Counted from the stretch's first letter, positions 51,568 through 64,000 are shown. The stretch: 64,000 nucleotides of DNA from Marinimicrobium hydrolyticum (GCF_030848505.1 NZ_JAVDDU010000004.1:248001-312000); one strand, 5' to 3'. Notes: generated by a model from the sequence alone, not told the origin. Numbers and translations: made by a program.

Positions 51568-52925
51568 TTGGGTCTTTGCCATCCCTGAATATTGCGCTGT
51601 TTTCCGCGAGCAATGGACAGTTCACCGTCAGCCACTGCGCGGGTAACCACTGACCCGGCGCCTACGGTGCTACCTTTGCCCAGTTTCACAGGGGCGACCA
51701 AAGCGGTATTGGAGCCGACAAAGACATCATCCTCGATTTCGGTCTGGTATTTGTTCACCCCGTCGTAATTGCAGGTGATGGTGCCAGCGCCGATGTTGAC
51801 CCCGGAACCCATGGTGGTGTCGCCGATGTAGCTGAGGTGATTAACTTTACTGCCGGCGCCGATACGAGCCTTTTTGGTTTCCACGAAGTTGCCGATCTTG
51901 GCGCCTTCGGCCAAGTGTGTGCCCGGACGCAGGCGGGCGAAAGGACCGATGGTGCAACTGGCTTCTACCTGGGCCTCTTCGATAATACTGTTGGCTTCTA
52001 TTCGAGTGCCGGCGCCGATGGTGCAATTCTTCAACAGACAGTTCGGACCTATCTGAACACCATCAGCAAGCGTTACTTCGCCTTCAAACACGCAGTTGAT
52101 GTCGATCACCACATCTCGACCGGCGTGCAAGGTCCCACGGCAATCAAAGCGGGTAGGGTCCATCAAGGTGACACCCTCGACCATTAAGGCGTCAGCTTGT
52201 TGCCGTTGAAAGAAACGCTCTAGCGCGGCCTGTTGCTGGCGGTTGTTAATGCCTTCGACTTCCTCAACCCGCTCGGGCTGCTCAACATGAATGCCAACAC
52301 CGCTGTTGCGGGCCATGGCAATCAAATCGGTAAGATAGTATTCGCCCTGGGCGTTGTCGTTACTGAGCTGTGGCAGCCAATCGCGTAGCTGCTGAGCGGT
52401 GGCGGCGAGAATTCCGGTATTGATTTCCGTGATGCGCAACTGGTCTTCAGTGGCATCTTTTTGTTCGACAATGGCTTCCACGTGTCCCTGTTGGTCACGG
52501 ATGATTCGTCCGTAACCGGTTGGATTCGGCAAGGTCATGGTGAGCAGGGCCATCTGCTGGTCGTTCACGGCCGCCACCAGGCGCTCCAATGTGGTTGCCC
52601 GAGTGAGTGGAACATCGCCATAAAGAATCAGCACTCGCGCGTTGTCGCGCAAGAAGGGTAGGGCTTGTTGAACAGCGTGGCCGGTGCCCAGTTGTTCAGT
52701 CTGAAGGACGTATTTGATGTCTTCACCGGTCAGGCGTTGTTCTACCTGTTCCGCCCCATGACCAATAACGGTCAGGAGTTGGCCGGCACCCAATTCCCGC
52801 GCCGTGTCGATGACGTGCTGTAGCAGTGGGCGACCGCCGATGGGGTGTAGGACCTTGGGCAGGTCCGAGCGCATACGCGTGCCTTTACCGGCGGCGAGAA
52901 TGACAATATCCAGGGGAAAACTCAT
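51558..52925 (-). CDS. glmU: Bifunctional GlcNAc-1-phosphate uridyltransferase / GlcN-1-P acetyltransferase
   Basis: 455 residues, normal length. The N-terminal pyrophosphorylase domain (about 1-228) begins with ILAAGKGTRMRSDLPK and contains YGDVPL. The C-terminal left-handed beta-helix (about 250-455) has hexapeptide repeats, and NYDGVNKYQTEI and VGSNTALVAPV line the acetyl-CoA site. It makes UDP-GlcNAc from glucosamine-1-phosphate. It lies downstream of the atp operon on the same strand, 224 nt after atpC and beyond a terminator. Confidence 0.97.
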   Translation of the reverse strand: MSFPLDIVILAAGKGTRMRSDLPKVLHPIGGRPLLQHVIDTARELGAGQLLTVIGHGAEQVEQRLTGEDIKYVLQTEQLGTGHAVQQALPFLRDNARVLILYGDVPLTRATTLERLVAAVNDQQMALLTMTLPNPTGYGRIIRDQQGHVEAIVEQKDATEDQLRITEINTGILAATAQQLRDWLPQLSNDNAQGEYYLTDLIAMARNSGVGIHVEQPERVEEVEGINNRQQQAALERFFQRQQADALMVEGVTLMDPTRFDCRGTLHAGRDVVIDINCVFEGEVTLADGVQIGPNCLLKNCTIGAGTRIEANSIIEEAQVEASCTIGPFARLRPGTHLAEGAKIGNFVETKKARIGAGSKVNHLSYIGDTTMGSGVNIGAGTITCNYDGVNKYQTEIEDDVFVGSNTALVAPVKLGKGSTVGAGSVVTRAVADGELSIARGKQRNIQGWQRPKKK

Positions 52926-53085
52926 AGTGGTGTCGGCTCCTTCAACTTAGCTGCCATAACGGGTCGGTGAAAGTGGCTGAAGAAAGGCACCTGCAAGGTG
53001 TTCTGGGTGCACAAATCTATGCCGCTAGAGGGCAAAAGATATTTTCAACAATCCCTTTCTTTAAACACAAAAGCCGATAGTCTGA

Positions 53086-53114
53086 ACCAAAAAAGGGTAG
53101 CTAGGCTACCCTTT
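53086..53114 (-). terminator. Terminator of the atp operon
   Basis: On the minus strand a 10-bp stem AAAGGGTAGC (53114-53105) pairs with GCTACCCTTT (53101-53092) around a 3-nt loop and runs into TTTTGG. It lies 36 nt after the atpC stop and before glmU. Confidence 0.85.
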
Positions 53115-53149
53115 GATGGAACATTCGTGAACGCGGTGTCCGAGCGGAG

Positions 53150-53581
53150 CTACTTATTGCTGCCCAGCTTCTTGCGAATGGATTGCAATGTACGCAACTG
53201 CGCTGAAGCCTCGGCCAGCTGAATAGCGGCGCGAGAATAATCAAACTCACTGGACTGGTTCGCCAGGGCTTTTTTGGCATCTTCCTGTGCCTGGAGTGCA
53301 GCGGCTTCGTCCATATCACCGGCTCGCAAAGCGGTGTCGGCCAATACCGTGACGTGGTAAGGCTGAACCTCAAGGTAGCCACCGGAGACGTAGTAAATCT
53401 CCTCTTCACCACCGTGCTTTTTGACCCGGATGGGGCCAGGCTCAAGCTCGGTAAGCAGAGGCGAATGTCCGTATATAACACCCAGTGGGCCTTCGATACC
53501 GGGCGCGACCACCATCTCCACCAGGCCGGAGAATATTTCCTGCTCTGCACTGACGATATCGCAGTGGACCGTCATAGCCAT
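53150..53581 (-). CDS. atpC: ATP synthase epsilon subunit
   Basis: 143 residues. The N-terminal beta-sandwich (about 1-88) contains [13 protein letters not shown] and [18 protein letters not shown], and the C-terminal helical hairpin (about 90-140) ends with [12 protein letters not shown]. It is the central-stalk subunit that couples to gamma and inhibits ATP hydrolysis. Last gene of the operon, with a 12-bp palindrome in front. Confidence 0.97.
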   Translation of the reverse strand: MAMTVHCDIVSAEQEIFSGLVEMVVAPGIEGPLGVIYGHSPLLTELEPGPIRVKKHGGEEEIYYVSGGYLEVQPYHVTVLADTALRAGDMDEAAALQAQEDAKKALANQSSEFDYSRAAIQLAEASAQLRTLQSIRKKLGSNK

Positions 53582-53601
53582 AATCTTAACCTCGGTGTTA
53601 T

Positions 53602-53626
53602 CGCCGGGTGACTAAGTCACCCGGCG
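53602..53626 (-). other. Intercistronic hairpin between atpD and atpC
   Basis: A 12-bp perfect inverted repeat: CGCCGGGTGACT (53602-53613) and AGTCACCCGGCG (53615-53626) with one central base. It fills most of the 51-nt gap between atpD and atpC. No U-run follows, so it is more likely an mRNA processing or stability element than a terminator. Confidence 0.6.
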
Positions 53627-53632
53627 AAAGAC

Positions 53633-55030
<1,398 letters not shown>

Positions 55031-55098
55031 TCAGATCAGGCCGATCAATCGGCTTCTACCTGAAGGATTTAACTCAAAATCAATGTTTCGGCGCCGGC

Positions 55099-55965
55099 TT
55101 AGGACGAAACTGCAGCCGCACCACCGACAATTTCTGACAACTCTTGGGTGATCGCGGCCTGGCGTGCCTTGTTGTATACCAACTGCAAACCATCAATCAG
55201 GTCACCAGCGTTGTCGGTAGCACTCTTCATGGCCACCATGCGCGCTGCCTGTTCACAAGCGGCGTTTTCAACCACCGCTTGGTACACCTGAGATTCGATA
55301 TAACGAATCAAAAGCCCTTCCAACAGATCTTGTGCGCTGGGCTCATAGATATAGTCCCAGTTATGCTTCAATTTTTCGTTGGGTTCGGCTTCAAGGGGCA
55401 GGAGCTGCTTGATGCTGGGCACCTGCGTCATGGTGTTCACAAACTCGTTGCTCACCAGATACAGTCGGTCAATTTTGCCTTCGGAATAACCGTCGAGCAT
55501 AACCTTTACGCTGCCGATCAGGTCTTCCAGCGAGGGCGCCTCACCCACATCGCGCGTAGTCGCCACTACGTTGCCGCCGAAACTGTTAAAAAACGCGGCT
55601 GCTTTGGCTCCGATCAGACAGAGATCAACCTCAACCTTGGCGTCAGACCAGCCTTTCATCGCCTTGATGGCTTGCTTGAACAGATTGATGTTCAAACCAC
55701 CACACAAACCGCGGTCTGTGGACACAAGGATGTAGCCGACACGCTCAACTTCACGCGATTCGAGGTACTTGTGCTGATACTCGGGATTGGCGTTGGCAAT
55801 GTGGCCAACCACCTTCCGAATACGAGTGGCGTAGGGCTTACCCACTTCCATCCGCTCTTGAGCACGACGCATCTTACTGGCCGCCACCATTTCCATGGCG
55901 CTGGTAATTTTCTGCGTACTTTTGATGCTCGAAATCTGCGTTCGAATTTCTTTTGCGCCTGCCAT
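55099..55965 (-). CDS. atpG: ATP synthase gamma subunit
   Basis: 288 residues. The N-terminal helix [20 protein letters not shown] and C-terminal helix ending [14 protein letters not shown] form the rotor coiled coil, with the globular part between ([11 protein letters not shown]). It is separated from atpD by an 86-nt gap that contains a short GCCGA/TCGGC hairpin near 55040-55053. Confidence 0.97.
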   Translation of the reverse strand: MAGAKEIRTQISSIKSTQKITSAMEMVAASKMRRAQERMEVGKPYATRIRKVVGHIANANPEYQHKYLESREVERVGYILVSTDRGLCGGLNINLFKQAIKAMKGWSDAKVEVDLCLIGAKAAAFFNSFGGNVVATTRDVGEAPSLEDLIGSVKVMLDGYSEGKIDRLYLVSNEFVNTMTQVPSIKQLLPLEAEPNEKLKHNWDYIYEPSAQDLLEGLLIRYIESQVYQAVVENAACEQAARMVAMKSATDNAGDLIDGLQLVYNKARQAAITQELSEIVGGAAAVSS

Positions 55966-56017
55966 ACTAAAAGGCCCTCAAGCGTTTTGTTGGGGTGCGC
56001 GAGAGCGCACCACCGTC

Positions 56018-57559
56018 TTACCCGTTCTGGCTTTTGAAGTTTTCCACCAGCTCTTTAAAGCGGGCTTCCAAGTCCTTATTCCAGTCACCTGTCTCGTTGA
56101 TGCTGTCCATCATGTCTTTGGCTTCATGCTCAGCAAAGGCCAACAGGTCTTTCTCGAACTTCAGGACGTCGTTTACTTCTACATCCTTCAAGTAGCCTTC
56201 GTTGGCGCAATAGAGCATCAAAGCCATCTGCGCGACAGTCATGGGTGAGTACTGTTGTTGCTTCATCAACTCAGTCACACGCTCACCGTGATCCAACTGA
56301 GCCTTGGTGGCTTCGTCCAGATCAGAGGCGAACTGAGAGAAGGCGGCCAGTTCACGGTACTGAGCCAGTGCGGTACGGATACCACCGGAGAGCTTCTTGA
56401 TGATTTTGGTCTGTGCCGAACCACCCACACGCGATACGGAAACACCGGCGTTCATGGCCGGGCGAACGCCCGAGTTGAACATCGAGGTTTCCAAAAAGAT
56501 CTGACCATCGGTAATGGAGATCACGTTGGTGGGTACGAAGGCCGATACGTCACCCGCCTGGGTTTCGATCAAGGGCAGGGCGGTCAGAGAACCGGTTTTG
56601 CCTTTCACTTTACCTTCGGTAAATTTCTCGACGTAGTCCACGCTCACTCGAGAGGCGCGCTCCAACAGGCGAGAGTGCAAGTAGAAGACGTCACCAGGAT
56701 AGGCTTCACGGCCGGGGGGACGACGCAGCAACAGAGAGATTTGCCGGTATGCCCAAGCTTGCTTGGTCAAGTCATCATAAATAATCAGCGCGTCTTCACC
56801 GCGGTCACGGTAGTACTCACCAATGGTACAGCCGGCAAAAGGTGCCAGGTACTGCATGGCGGCTGGATCAGCAGCGGTCGCCGCAACCACAACGGTGTGG
56901 TCCATGGCACCATGCTCTTCCAGCTTGCGAACAACGGCGGCAACGGAAGAGGCTTTTTGACCTACAGCCACGTAGATACATTTAATACCAGAGTTTTTCT
57001 GGTTAATGATCGCATCTACGGCAATGGCGGTCTTACCAATCTGACGGTCACCAATAATCAGCTCACGCTGACCGCGACCGATGGGTACCATGGAGTCAAC
57101 CGCTTTCAGACCAATCTGTACCGGCTGGTCTACCGATTGACGCCAAATAACACCGGGCGCCACTTTTTCAATGGCATCGGTTTGCGTGGTCTTAATAGCG
57201 CCTTTACCGTCAATGGGGTTACCCAGAGCGTCGATCACTCGGCCTTCCAGTTCGGGACCTACTGGCACTTCAAGAATCCGGGCGGTGCGCTTACAGCTTT
57301 GACCTTCTGCCACACCCAACTGATCGCCCAACAGTACCGCGCCAACAGAGTCGCGTTCCAGGTTTAGGGCGATGCCGAAGCGACTACCTTCAAACTCGAT
57401 CATTTCGCCGTACATCACGTCCATAAGACCGTGGATGCGCACGATACCGTCGGAAACGGAAACCACTGTACCCACTTGGCGGGCTTCGGCAGACACATCG
57501 AGTTGATCAATGCGCTTCTTAATAACTTCGCTAATCTCGGATGGATTCAGCTGCTGCAT
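56018..57559 (-). CDS. atpA: ATP synthase alpha subunit
   Basis: 513 residues. Walker A is GDRQIGKTA, the non-catalytic site Arg is in the later [10 protein letters not shown] region, and the N-terminus is [14 protein letters not shown]. It forms the alpha3beta3 head with AtpD. It follows atpH by 16 nt and precedes atpG by 52 nt. Confidence 0.98.
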   Translation of the reverse strand: MQQLNPSEISEVIKKRIDQLDVSAEARQVGTVVSVSDGIVRIHGLMDVMYGEMIEFEGSRFGIALNLERDSVGAVLLGDQLGVAEGQSCKRTARILEVPVGPELEGRVIDALGNPIDGKGAIKTTQTDAIEKVAPGVIWRQSVDQPVQIGLKAVDSMVPIGRGQRELIIGDRQIGKTAIAVDAIINQKNSGIKCIYVAVGQKASSVAAVVRKLEEHGAMDHTVVVAATAADPAAMQYLAPFAGCTIGEYYRDRGEDALIIYDDLTKQAWAYRQISLLLRRPPGREAYPGDVFYLHSRLLERASRVSVDYVEKFTEGKVKGKTGSLTALPLIETQAGDVSAFVPTNVISITDGQIFLETSMFNSGVRPAMNAGVSVSRVGGSAQTKIIKKLSGGIRTALAQYRELAAFSQFASDLDEATKAQLDHGERVTELMKQQQYSPMTVAQMALMLYCANEGYLKDVEVNDVLKFEKDLLAFAEHEAKDMMDSINETGDWNKDLEARFKELVENFKSQNG

Positions 57560-57575
57560 GCTTTGTTCCTCAATC

Positions 57576-58112
57576 CTACGAATTGATTGCTTTGGCGAGT
57601 TTTTCTAACCGACCGCGCATTGAGCCATCGATGACTAAATCACCCGCTTTGATAATCGCCCCAGCCATCAGGCTTTGGTCGACTACCGTATGAATGTTCA
57701 CCTTACGAGCCAGTTTTTCTGTCAGAGCTTTTGCCAGTTTTTTCTCGGTGCTTTCGTCCAGCGCCATGGCAGTGGTGAGCTCAACATCCACTGCTTTCTC
57801 GTGACCAAGCTTAAGCTGATCAAAAAGGCGACTGATTTCCGGCAACAACGGCAAGCGCTTGTTTTCCGCCAGCAGTTCTACAAAATTGCCTACCGGCTTG
57901 CTGACCTCTTTGCCGCAAACATCCGTAACCACTTTAGCCTGAGCACTGGCTGTCAGCGATGGAGAAGCGATAAGACTGCGCACTTTTTCATGCTGATAGA
58001 CACTTGCCAGCACGGCCAATTGCCGGCCCCAGTCGTCTAGCTTTTTGGCATCGCGCGCGTAAGAAAACGCGGCCCTGGCGTAAGGTCTAGCGAGCGTACT
58101 CAATTCAGCCAC
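57576..58112 (-). CDS. atpH: ATP synthase delta subunit
   Basis: 178 residues. The N-terminal helical domain starts [18 protein letters not shown], and the C-terminus [21 protein letters not shown] is the family signature. It joins the peripheral stalk (AtpF) to the top of alpha3beta3. Twelve nt separate it from atpF. Confidence 0.97.
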   Translation of the reverse strand: MAELSTLARPYARAAFSYARDAKKLDDWGRQLAVLASVYQHEKVRSLIASPSLTASAQAKVVTDVCGKEVSKPVGNFVELLAENKRLPLLPEISRLFDQLKLGHEKAVDVELTTAMALDESTEKKLAKALTEKLARKVNIHTVVDQSLMAGAIIKAGDLVIDGSMRGRLEKLAKAINS

Positions 58113-58124
58113 AGATCACCTCGC

Positions 58125-58595
58125 TTATAGATTGACTGCCAGTTTGTCGAGCATGGCTTTGTGAGCGGACTCGTCAACAGACGCTTCCAACACCTTCGCC
58201 GCTCCGGCAAGTGCCAGGGTGGAGACTTGCGAGCGAAGCTGCTCTTTGGCGCGATCCAATTCCTGATTGATTTCCGCTTGCGCGGCAATCTTGATGCGCT
58301 CAGCTTCAACCCGGCCTTTTTCTTTTGCTTCGTCGACGATCTTCGCCGCGCGCTTATTGGCCGCATCCACGATGCCGGAAGCTTCTTGCTTTGCTTCACG
58401 AATGATTTTGGTGGCGCGTTCCTGAGCGAGCTCTAGATCTTTGCTCGCCCGATCAGCCGACATCAAACCATCGGCAATGATCTTGCGCCGATCTTCGATG
58501 GCCGCCAAAAGTGGCGGCCAAACGAATTTGGTACAAAACCAAACGAAGATGGCAAAGGCGATGATTTGTCCGACAAAGGTCAAATTAAAATTCAC
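58125..58595 (-). CDS. atpF: ATP synthase b subunit
   Basis: 156 residues. One N-terminal membrane helix (about 5-25) is followed by a long charged helix rich in Ala, Glu, Lys and Arg, the dimeric peripheral stalk. The length matches Escherichia coli AtpF. Confidence 0.97.
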   Translation of the reverse strand: MNFNLTFVGQIIAFAIFVWFCTKFVWPPLLAAIEDRRKIIADGLMSADRASKDLELAQERATKIIREAKQEASGIVDAANKRAAKIVDEAKEKGRVEAERIKIAAQAEINQELDRAKEQLRSQVSTLALAGAAKVLEASVDESAHKAMLDKLAVNL

Positions 58596-58655
58596 GGCTT
58601 TACCTCATCTCTTGTTGGGTTGCCCTAACTTTGTGCCCAATGGGCGCAGGCGTGA

Positions 58656-58874
58656 TTAAGCAACAACGAAGATAAGGATCAGGGAAATACCAACACCCAT
58701 GATCGGAATCGCTTCTACCAGACCCGCAATAATGAAGAACTTGGTTTGTAGTGCAGGAGCCAGCTCGGGCTGACGGGCGGAAGTTTCAAGCAACTTACTA
58801 CCCAGCAAAGACATGCCAAAAGCGGCACCCAGGGCAGCAGCAGCCAGAATAATTGCGACGGCGATAAAGATCAT
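58656..58874 (-). CDS. atpE: ATP synthase c subunit
   Basis: 72 residues forming two helices joined by the polar loop ARQPELAP. The ion-binding carboxylate is Glu54 in [11 protein letters not shown], followed by Ala rather than Ser/Thr, which argues for proton rather than sodium coupling. Escherichia coli has Asp here. Confidence 0.97.
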   Translation of the reverse strand: MIFIAVAIILAAAALGAAFGMSLLGSKLLETSARQPELAPALQTKFFIIAGLVEAIPIMGVGISLILIFVVA

Positions 58875-58965
58875 ACGTTTCTCCTAGACTTACGTCAGTT
58901 TCAAGTTACAGTGGTTAAAGGTTGTACAAAATGTTTCCGGGGTGCTGATTGACACCCCGTTTTTA

Positions 58966-59877
<912 letters not shown>

Positions 59878-60282
59878 TCAGCGTAGTCGTGAAATTAAAA
59901 TCGGTGCTGCCAGAGCAGCCAGGGTGTTTAACGCAAATACCGTCACCATAGAGGCTGCAACGGAGACGTCCGGGTGGCTTCGCCACAACAACACCAGGCC
60001 AACCGCCAAAATGACCCACTTGCCAATCATTCCGCTAGTGGCGCCCGCCAAATAACTTTTGCTTTCTGAGTCACCAAAGCCGCGCAACGTACGCCAGATC
60101 CAGTAGCCTTGCGCCAAGATAGTAATGAGACCTGCCCACACTATACTTAAGGTGTAATCGGGCCAGAGCAGGGCAAAAACGGCCACTGCCAAAAGCCAGA
60201 GTGCACATTGAAACAGGCTCAGGTGCCATAATGCTGGTCGAGGTAAAGGCCTAGCTTGGGAGGATTTGCGCAACCCCTTCAC
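59878..60282 (-). CDS. atpI: ATP synthase assembly protein I
   Basis: 134 residues with four membrane segments and a GTG start. It has the low conservation usual for AtpI and is placed directly upstream of atpB. AtpI helps assemble the c-ring. The operon promoter should lie in the 288 nt upstream (60283-60570), where I see no definite -35/-10 pair. Confidence 0.9.
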   Translation of the reverse strand: MKGLRKSSQARPLPRPALWHLSLFQCALWLLAVAVFALLWPDYTLSIVWAGLITILAQGYWIWRTLRGFGDSESKSYLAGATSGMIGKWVILAVGLVLLWRSHPDVSVAASMVTVFALNTLAALAAPILISRLR

Positions 60283-60550
60283 AATTCAGCATGCCTCTAA
60301 GAGCTCGTCTGTAACCCGGCACCCAAATCCTTGGGGAGTTTCAGCCAAGATACTTGCTCACTCTGGCGCAATGTAGCGCACCAACGATTCTCGAGGAGCA
60401 TGGCACCTTGGTGCTTTGCCAATGTTTGGGAGTTTGGCCACTTGGCGACGACTTCCCAGCGAAAGGCCGCAGCATTATAGGGATATTGACGCTTGGCTTC
60501 AACCGCAAGGCGTTGGGAATCGCTCGATCAAACGTGAGTAATCACTTCAA

Positions 60551-60568
60551 AGTCGCTTTTGAGCGACT
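60551..60568 (-). terminator. Hairpin directly after parB
   Basis: AGTCGCT (60551-60557) pairs with AGCGACT (60562-60568), 4-nt loop, three nt after the parB stop. Only a short TTTG follows on the minus strand, so termination is probably weak. Confidence 0.5.
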
Positions 60569-60570
60569 CC

Positions 60571-61470
60571 TTAGCGGATGTGGGCGAGGATGCCGTCTAA
60601 TTCATCCAGGTTATTGTAGTTAATCACAAGCTTTCCCTTGCCCTTGGCGGTGTGCTGAATGGACACACCCGCACCCAATTTTTGGGAGAGATCTTCTTCC
60701 AAATGACGGATGTCCGCAGAGGGTGCTTCCGGGGTATTGATCTCCGGCTTGTTCTTGCGCTCCTGATAGTTGCGTACCAGTGTTTCCGTCTGGCGCACCG
60801 ACAAACCTTTGGCGACAATTTGCCGGGCTATGTCCCGTTGCTCCAGTGGTTCCAGTGTGAGCAATGCTCGGGCGTGACCCATTTCCAAATCACCGTGCTC
60901 GAGCAGAGTTTTCACTTCGTCGCTCAATGCAATCAAACGCAGGAGGTTGGTGACAGTCGTGCGGGATTTTCCCACCGCCTGTGCCACTTCCTGATGGGTG
61001 AGCTCAAATTCATCCTGCAATCGCTTGAGCGCCATAGCCTCTTCGATGGGATTTAAATCTTCGCGCTGAATATTCTCGATCAGCGCCATGGCGATGGCGG
61101 CTTCATCCGGCACGTCGCGAATGACCGCGGGGATCTTGTCCAAGCCCGCCAACTGGGAGGCGCGCCAACGGCGCTCACCGGCAATGATTTCGTATCGGTC
61201 GTCGCCGATGGGACGCACCACAATGGGCTGCATCACGCCTTGGGCGCGAATAGACGAGGCCAGCTCTTCCAAAGCTTCCTGATGCATATCCCGCCGGGGC
61301 TGGTAGCGCCCGCGCTGTACCAGCTCTACGGGCAATTGCGCCAGACGGCCATCCTCCACAGCGGATTCAATCTCTTCCGGACTCGCCATAGGGTCTGGCG
61401 TTCGGGGTACGGCACCCGCCCCCAGCAATGCATCCAAGCCTTTCCCTAAACCTTTGCGCTTTCCCGCCAT
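60571..61470 (-). CDS. parB: Chromosome partitioning protein ParB
   Basis: 299 residues. The N-terminus KRKGLGKGLDALLG is followed by the CTP-binding ParB/Srx domain with GERRWRASQLAG and ENIQREDLNP. The helix-turn-helix is THQEVAQAVGKSRTTVTNLL. The C-terminal dimerisation domain ends NNLDELDGILAHIR. It binds parS and loads the partition complex; no clear parS site was seen in the window. It is 26 nt after parA. Confidence 0.97.
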   Translation of the reverse strand: MAGKRKGLGKGLDALLGAGAVPRTPDPMASPEEIESAVEDGRLAQLPVELVQRGRYQPRRDMHQEALEELASSIRAQGVMQPIVVRPIGDDRYEIIAGERRWRASQLAGLDKIPAVIRDVPDEAAIAMALIENIQREDLNPIEEAMALKRLQDEFELTHQEVAQAVGKSRTTVTNLLRLIALSDEVKTLLEHGDLEMGHARALLTLEPLEQRDIARQIVAKGLSVRQTETLVRNYQERKNKPEINTPEAPSADIRHLEEDLSQKLGAGVSIQHTAKGKGKLVINYNNLDELDGILAHIR

Positions 61471-61496
61471 CTTCTGGACCTAGTCAGTAAAAATCG

Positions 61497-62291
61497 TTAT
61501 TCAGCAGCCGCGGCTGCCTTGGTTTGTAATTCGTTGCGACGAAGAATTTCTCCGGCCAGCGCTAAGTAAGCGATGGCGCCCTTGGACTGGCGATCATAGC
61601 TGAGCACTGGCTCGCCAAAACTGGGCGCTTCCGCCAAACGCACATTGCGCGGCACGCAGGTACGGTACACCTTGTCACCAAAGTGTTGGGTCAGCTGCGC
61701 TGAGACGTCGTTGGTCAAGCTGTTGCGCGGGTCGTACATGGTGCGCAAGAGCCCTTCGATTTTCAGCTCTGGATTCACCCGTTCACGGATGCCTTCCAAA
61801 GTATTCATCAGCGCCGTCAAACCCTCCAGAGCGTAGTATTCACACTGCATGGGGATTATCACGCCATTGCACGCGGCGAGGGCGTTGACCGTGAGCATAT
61901 TCAAGGACGGCGGGCAGTCGATAATAATGTAGTCGTAGTCGCCATTGACCTCGGTAAGCGCCTTGTGCAGCAACTTTTCTTTGCCGTCCAAATGCAGCAT
62001 TTCCACTTCCGCGGCGGTCAGGTCGCCGTTGGCGGGCAACAGGTGGTATTTCCCGGCCTCGGAAATGGCCAGGCAATCTTTAACGCCAGCCCTCTGAGTT
62101 AAAACGTCGTAGACGGTTTTGTCCAACTCGCTTTTATCCACACCACTGCCCATGGTGGCGTTGCCCTGGGGATCCAGATCCACCAACAGCACACGTTTTT
62201 TGGTGGCCACCAGGGAGGCAGCCAGATTGACACAGGTGGTGGTTTTGCCAACCCCGCCTTTCTGGTTGGCAACCGCGTAAATTCGGGTCAA
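61497..62291 (-). CDS. parA: Chromosome partitioning ATPase ParA (Soj)
   Basis: 264 residues. The deviant Walker A is NQKGGVGKTTTCVN, Walker A' includes VDLDPQGNATMGSGV, and Walker B is YIIIDCPPSL. The short N-terminus marks it as chromosomal type Ib. It drives segregation of the ParB-parS complex. Confidence 0.97.
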   Translation of the reverse strand: MTRIYAVANQKGGVGKTTTCVNLAASLVATKKRVLLVDLDPQGNATMGSGVDKSELDKTVYDVLTQRAGVKDCLAISEAGKYHLLPANGDLTAAEVEMLHLDGKEKLLHKALTEVNGDYDYIIIDCPPSLNMLTVNALAACNGVIIPMQCEYYALEGLTALMNTLEGIRERVNPELKIEGLLRTMYDPRNSLTNDVSAQLTQHFGDKVYRTCVPRNVRLAEAPSFGEPVLSYDRQSKGAIAYLALAGEILRRNELQTKAAAAAE

Positions 62292-62378
62292 AGTTATTAT
62301 CCTTCTGCCGTCGCCGGTGCATTGAGGAGCCCGCTATTGTGTGTCACTTAAGAAGCTGCGACAAGTGCGGGACGGGAT

Positions 62379-63035
62379 TTAAGCTCGTTCGAGCGGCTGC
62401 AAAACAACCAGGTGACGCTCGCCCTCGGTTTCCGGAACGTTTAGTTTGTGGGTACTTACTATTCTATAGGTGGCCTCGATTTCCGCAAGCTCCTGGGCCG
62501 GATATTGGCCTTTCATGGCAAGAAACACGCCTTTAGGCGCCAGCAGATGGAAGCAATTGGACGTCATGTCCGCGAGACTGGCAAAGGCCCGACTCAGCAC
62601 TACAGGGTACAAGGTCTTGGGTTGAAACGACTCGACCCGACGGTTCTCTACGCGCACATTCTCCAAACCCAGTTTGGTGACAACATGAAACAGAAACCGG
62701 GTTTTTTTGCCCGCACTGTCGAGCAGGGTAAATTGGCATTCGGGGAGCATAATCGCCAAGGGAATGCCCGGAAGGCCGCCGCCGGTACCCACGTCGATTG
62801 CAGACGCGGGGTTGAGCTCTCGTAACGTTTGAAGGACGCTTAAACTGTCCAACAGGTGTCGGCTGACCATGGCGCGTACATCCCGAACAGCCGACAAATT
62901 GTAAGCGTGATTCCACTTATCCAGCTCAGCCAAGTAGATCAACAGTTGATCTAGCTGCAACTCGGTGAGTGCCAAGCCCATTTCGGCAGCGCCCGCTTCC
63001 AAGGCGGGCCGGAGTGCTTCTACCGGATCACTCAT
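62379..63035 (-). CDS. rsmG: 16S rRNA (guanine-N7)-methyltransferase
   Basis: 218 residues. The SAM-binding motif is [17 protein letters not shown] and the substrate-facing block is [13 protein letters not shown]. It methylates G527 of 16S rRNA. Its ATG overlaps the mnmG stop by 4 nt, as in many gammaproteobacteria. Confidence 0.97.
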   Translation of the reverse strand: MSDPVEALRPALEAGAAEMGLALTELQLDQLLIYLAELDKWNHAYNLSAVRDVRAMVSRHLLDSLSVLQTLRELNPASAIDVGTGGGLPGIPLAIMLPECQFTLLDSAGKKTRFLFHVVTKLGLENVRVENRRVESFQPKTLYPVVLSRAFASLADMTSNCFHLLAPKGVFLAMKGQYPAQELAEIEATYRIVSTHKLNVPETEGERHLVVLQPLERA

Positions 63036-64000
63036 GACGCGCGGCTGGTCTTCTGGCGCAAAAGACCCCGTTTTTTCAAGAAAATGAGCAGTAGTGACAC
63101 CGCCGCCGGAGTGACACCGGGGACTCTTGACGCCCTGGCCAAGGTCGCCGGTCGCGCTTCCGTTAGTTTCTGTTTGACCTCGTTGGACAAACCCTCGACT
63201 CGGGAAAAGTCAAAGTCGTCGGGAATGGCCGTTTCCTCATAAGCTCTCAGCCGATCGATTTCACCCTGCTGGCGGTCGATATAGCCGGAGTATTTGGCGT
63301 CAATTTCAATCTGCTGGGCTACGCGAAGATCCTGCACGGCTACCCCTTTCAAGGGCGCTACATCACTGTACGTCAGTTCTGGACGCTTAAGCAGCTCGAA
63401 CAGGTTGTATTCCCGGCTGAGCTTGGCCTCCATCTTGTTTTCCAACTGTAGCGCTTCCGGCGACCCGGCTTGTACCCAGGTGCTTTTCAAACGCTGCTGT
63501 TCCTGGGCTATAGCCTCGCGCTGTTCACAAAAAGTTCGCCAGTGATCGTCGGCAATCAAGCCTAGGTTTCGACCCTGTTCGGTAAGGCGCAAGTCCGCAT
63601 TGTCTTCGCGCAGCAACAGCCGGTATTCCGCGCGGCTGGTAAACATACGGTAGGGTTCACTGGTACCGTGGGTAATCAGATCATCGACCAATACACCCAG
63701 GTAAGCCTGATCACGGCGAGGACACCAGGGCTCTTTTTCCTGCACGCGCAGTGCCGCGTTTACGCCCGCCAATAGACCTTGGGCGCCAGCCTCTTCGTAA
63801 CCGGTGGTGCCATTAATTTGCCCAGCAAAGAAAAGCCCTTCAATGGCCTTGGTTTCCAGGTTGTACTGCAAATCCTGCGGGTTAAAAAAGTCGTATTCGA
63901 TGGCGTAGCCCGGGCGGGTGATATGGGCATTTTCAAAGCCCTTGATGGACCGCACCAGGGCAATTTGCACGTCGAACGGCAAGCTAGTGGATATACCGTT
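63032..64000 (-). CDS. mnmG: tRNA uridine-5-carboxymethylaminomethyl modification enzyme MnmG (3' part only)
   Basis: 322 C-terminal residues are present; the gene continues past the right edge without a start. The reading frame at the edge is [12 protein letters not shown], a conserved MnmG stretch, followed by [12 protein letters not shown] and the FAD-binding [21 protein letters not shown] split over two blocks. The C-terminal domain for MnmE interaction and tRNA binding includes [19 protein letters not shown]. With MnmE it modifies wobble uridine 34. Confidence 0.97.
   Translation of the reverse strand, partial: NGISTSLPFDVQIALVRSIKGFENAHITRPGYAIEYDFFNPQDLQYNLETKAIEGLFFAGQINGTTGYEEAGAQGLLAGVNAALRVQEKEPWCPRRDQAYLGVLVDDLITHGTSEPYRMFTSRAEYRLLLREDNADLRLTEQGRNLGLIADDHWRTFCEQREAIAQEQQRLKSTWVQAGSPEALQLENKMEAKLSREYNLFELLKRPELTYSDVAPLKGVAVQDLRVAQQIEIDAKYSGYIDRQQGEIDRLRAYEETAIPDDFDFSRVEGLSNEVKQKLTEARPATLARASRVPGVTPAAVSLLLIFLKKRGLLRQKTSRAS

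Noticed and set aside
56255-57367. 370-residue open frame antisense to atpA (and 297 residues antisense to atpG)
   Set aside because: Both lie fully inside conserved ATP synthase genes and look like composition shadows.
60283-62378. Possible parS site or replication origin near parAB
   Set aside because: No copy of the TGTTTCACGTGAAACA-type palindrome or cluster of DnaA boxes was found by eye; the origin probably lies beyond mnmG.

Overview
The window looks like chromosome from a polysaccharide-degrading, pigment-forming marine-type gammaproteobacterium, probably near Cellvibrionaceae (Marinimicrobium, Saccharophagus or Microbulbifer-like). The right end shows the block mnmG-rsmG-parA-parB-atpIBEFHAGDC-glmU, which in gammaproteobacteria usually lies close to the replication origin. 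The GH9 and GH43 enzymes and the aryl-polyene-type pigment genes fit the Cellvibrionaceae idea. The taxonomic placement is an inference from gene content only.

Region 1 (1-19.6 kb) is a large secondary-metabolite locus. A minus-strand operon (7693 down past position 1) carries aryl polyene (APE) genes: a ketosynthase-like chain-length factor, PlsC-like acyltransferase, two acyl carrier proteins, a membrane protein, AMP-ligase, hotdog dehydratase, GT2 glycosyltransferase, LpxL-like acyltransferase, MIO ammonia-lyase and the start of a thioesterase. A divergent plus-strand operon (8724-13077) carries an ABC exporter, a third ACP, a ketosynthase and a second inactive ketosynthase. A minus-strand set (18308-14749) carries the dialkylresorcinol genes darA and darB, a small unknown protein and a BtrH-like acyltransferase, followed by a GH43 xylosidase. 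Two more hotdog dehydratases and a DUF2141 protein close the locus. Together this predicts a flexirubin/arcuflavin-like ester of an aryl polyene acid and a dialkylresorcinol. The 1-kb gap between the divergent operons holds a palindromic, MITE-like repeat element.

Region 2 (19.6-41 kb) is mixed: a GGDEF/EAL protein, a GH9 lipoprotein, MipA/OmpV, and a four-gene plus-strand run (DUF432, MscS channel, ATP-grasp ligase, large protein with a possible Cys-His-Asn triad). Then come tlyA, a YdjM-like protein, a BNR-repeat secreted protein, a class II glutamine amidotransferase, cytochrome b561, a two-component system with a divergent outer-membrane barrel, and a serine hydrolase.

Region 3 (41-53 kb) has glmS and its DeoR-type neighbour separated from glmU by about 7.6 kb of accessory genes. 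These include an ECF sigma module (DUF6249, sigma, short membrane protein, CPBP protease) and a divergent head-GIN protein. The sigma operon and the head-GIN gene share an identical promoter-like motif.

Region 4 (53-64 kb) is the conserved block: the complete F1Fo ATP synthase operon, parAB, rsmG and the 3' two thirds or less of mnmG. No rRNA, tRNA, CRISPR array or intact insertion sequence was seen.
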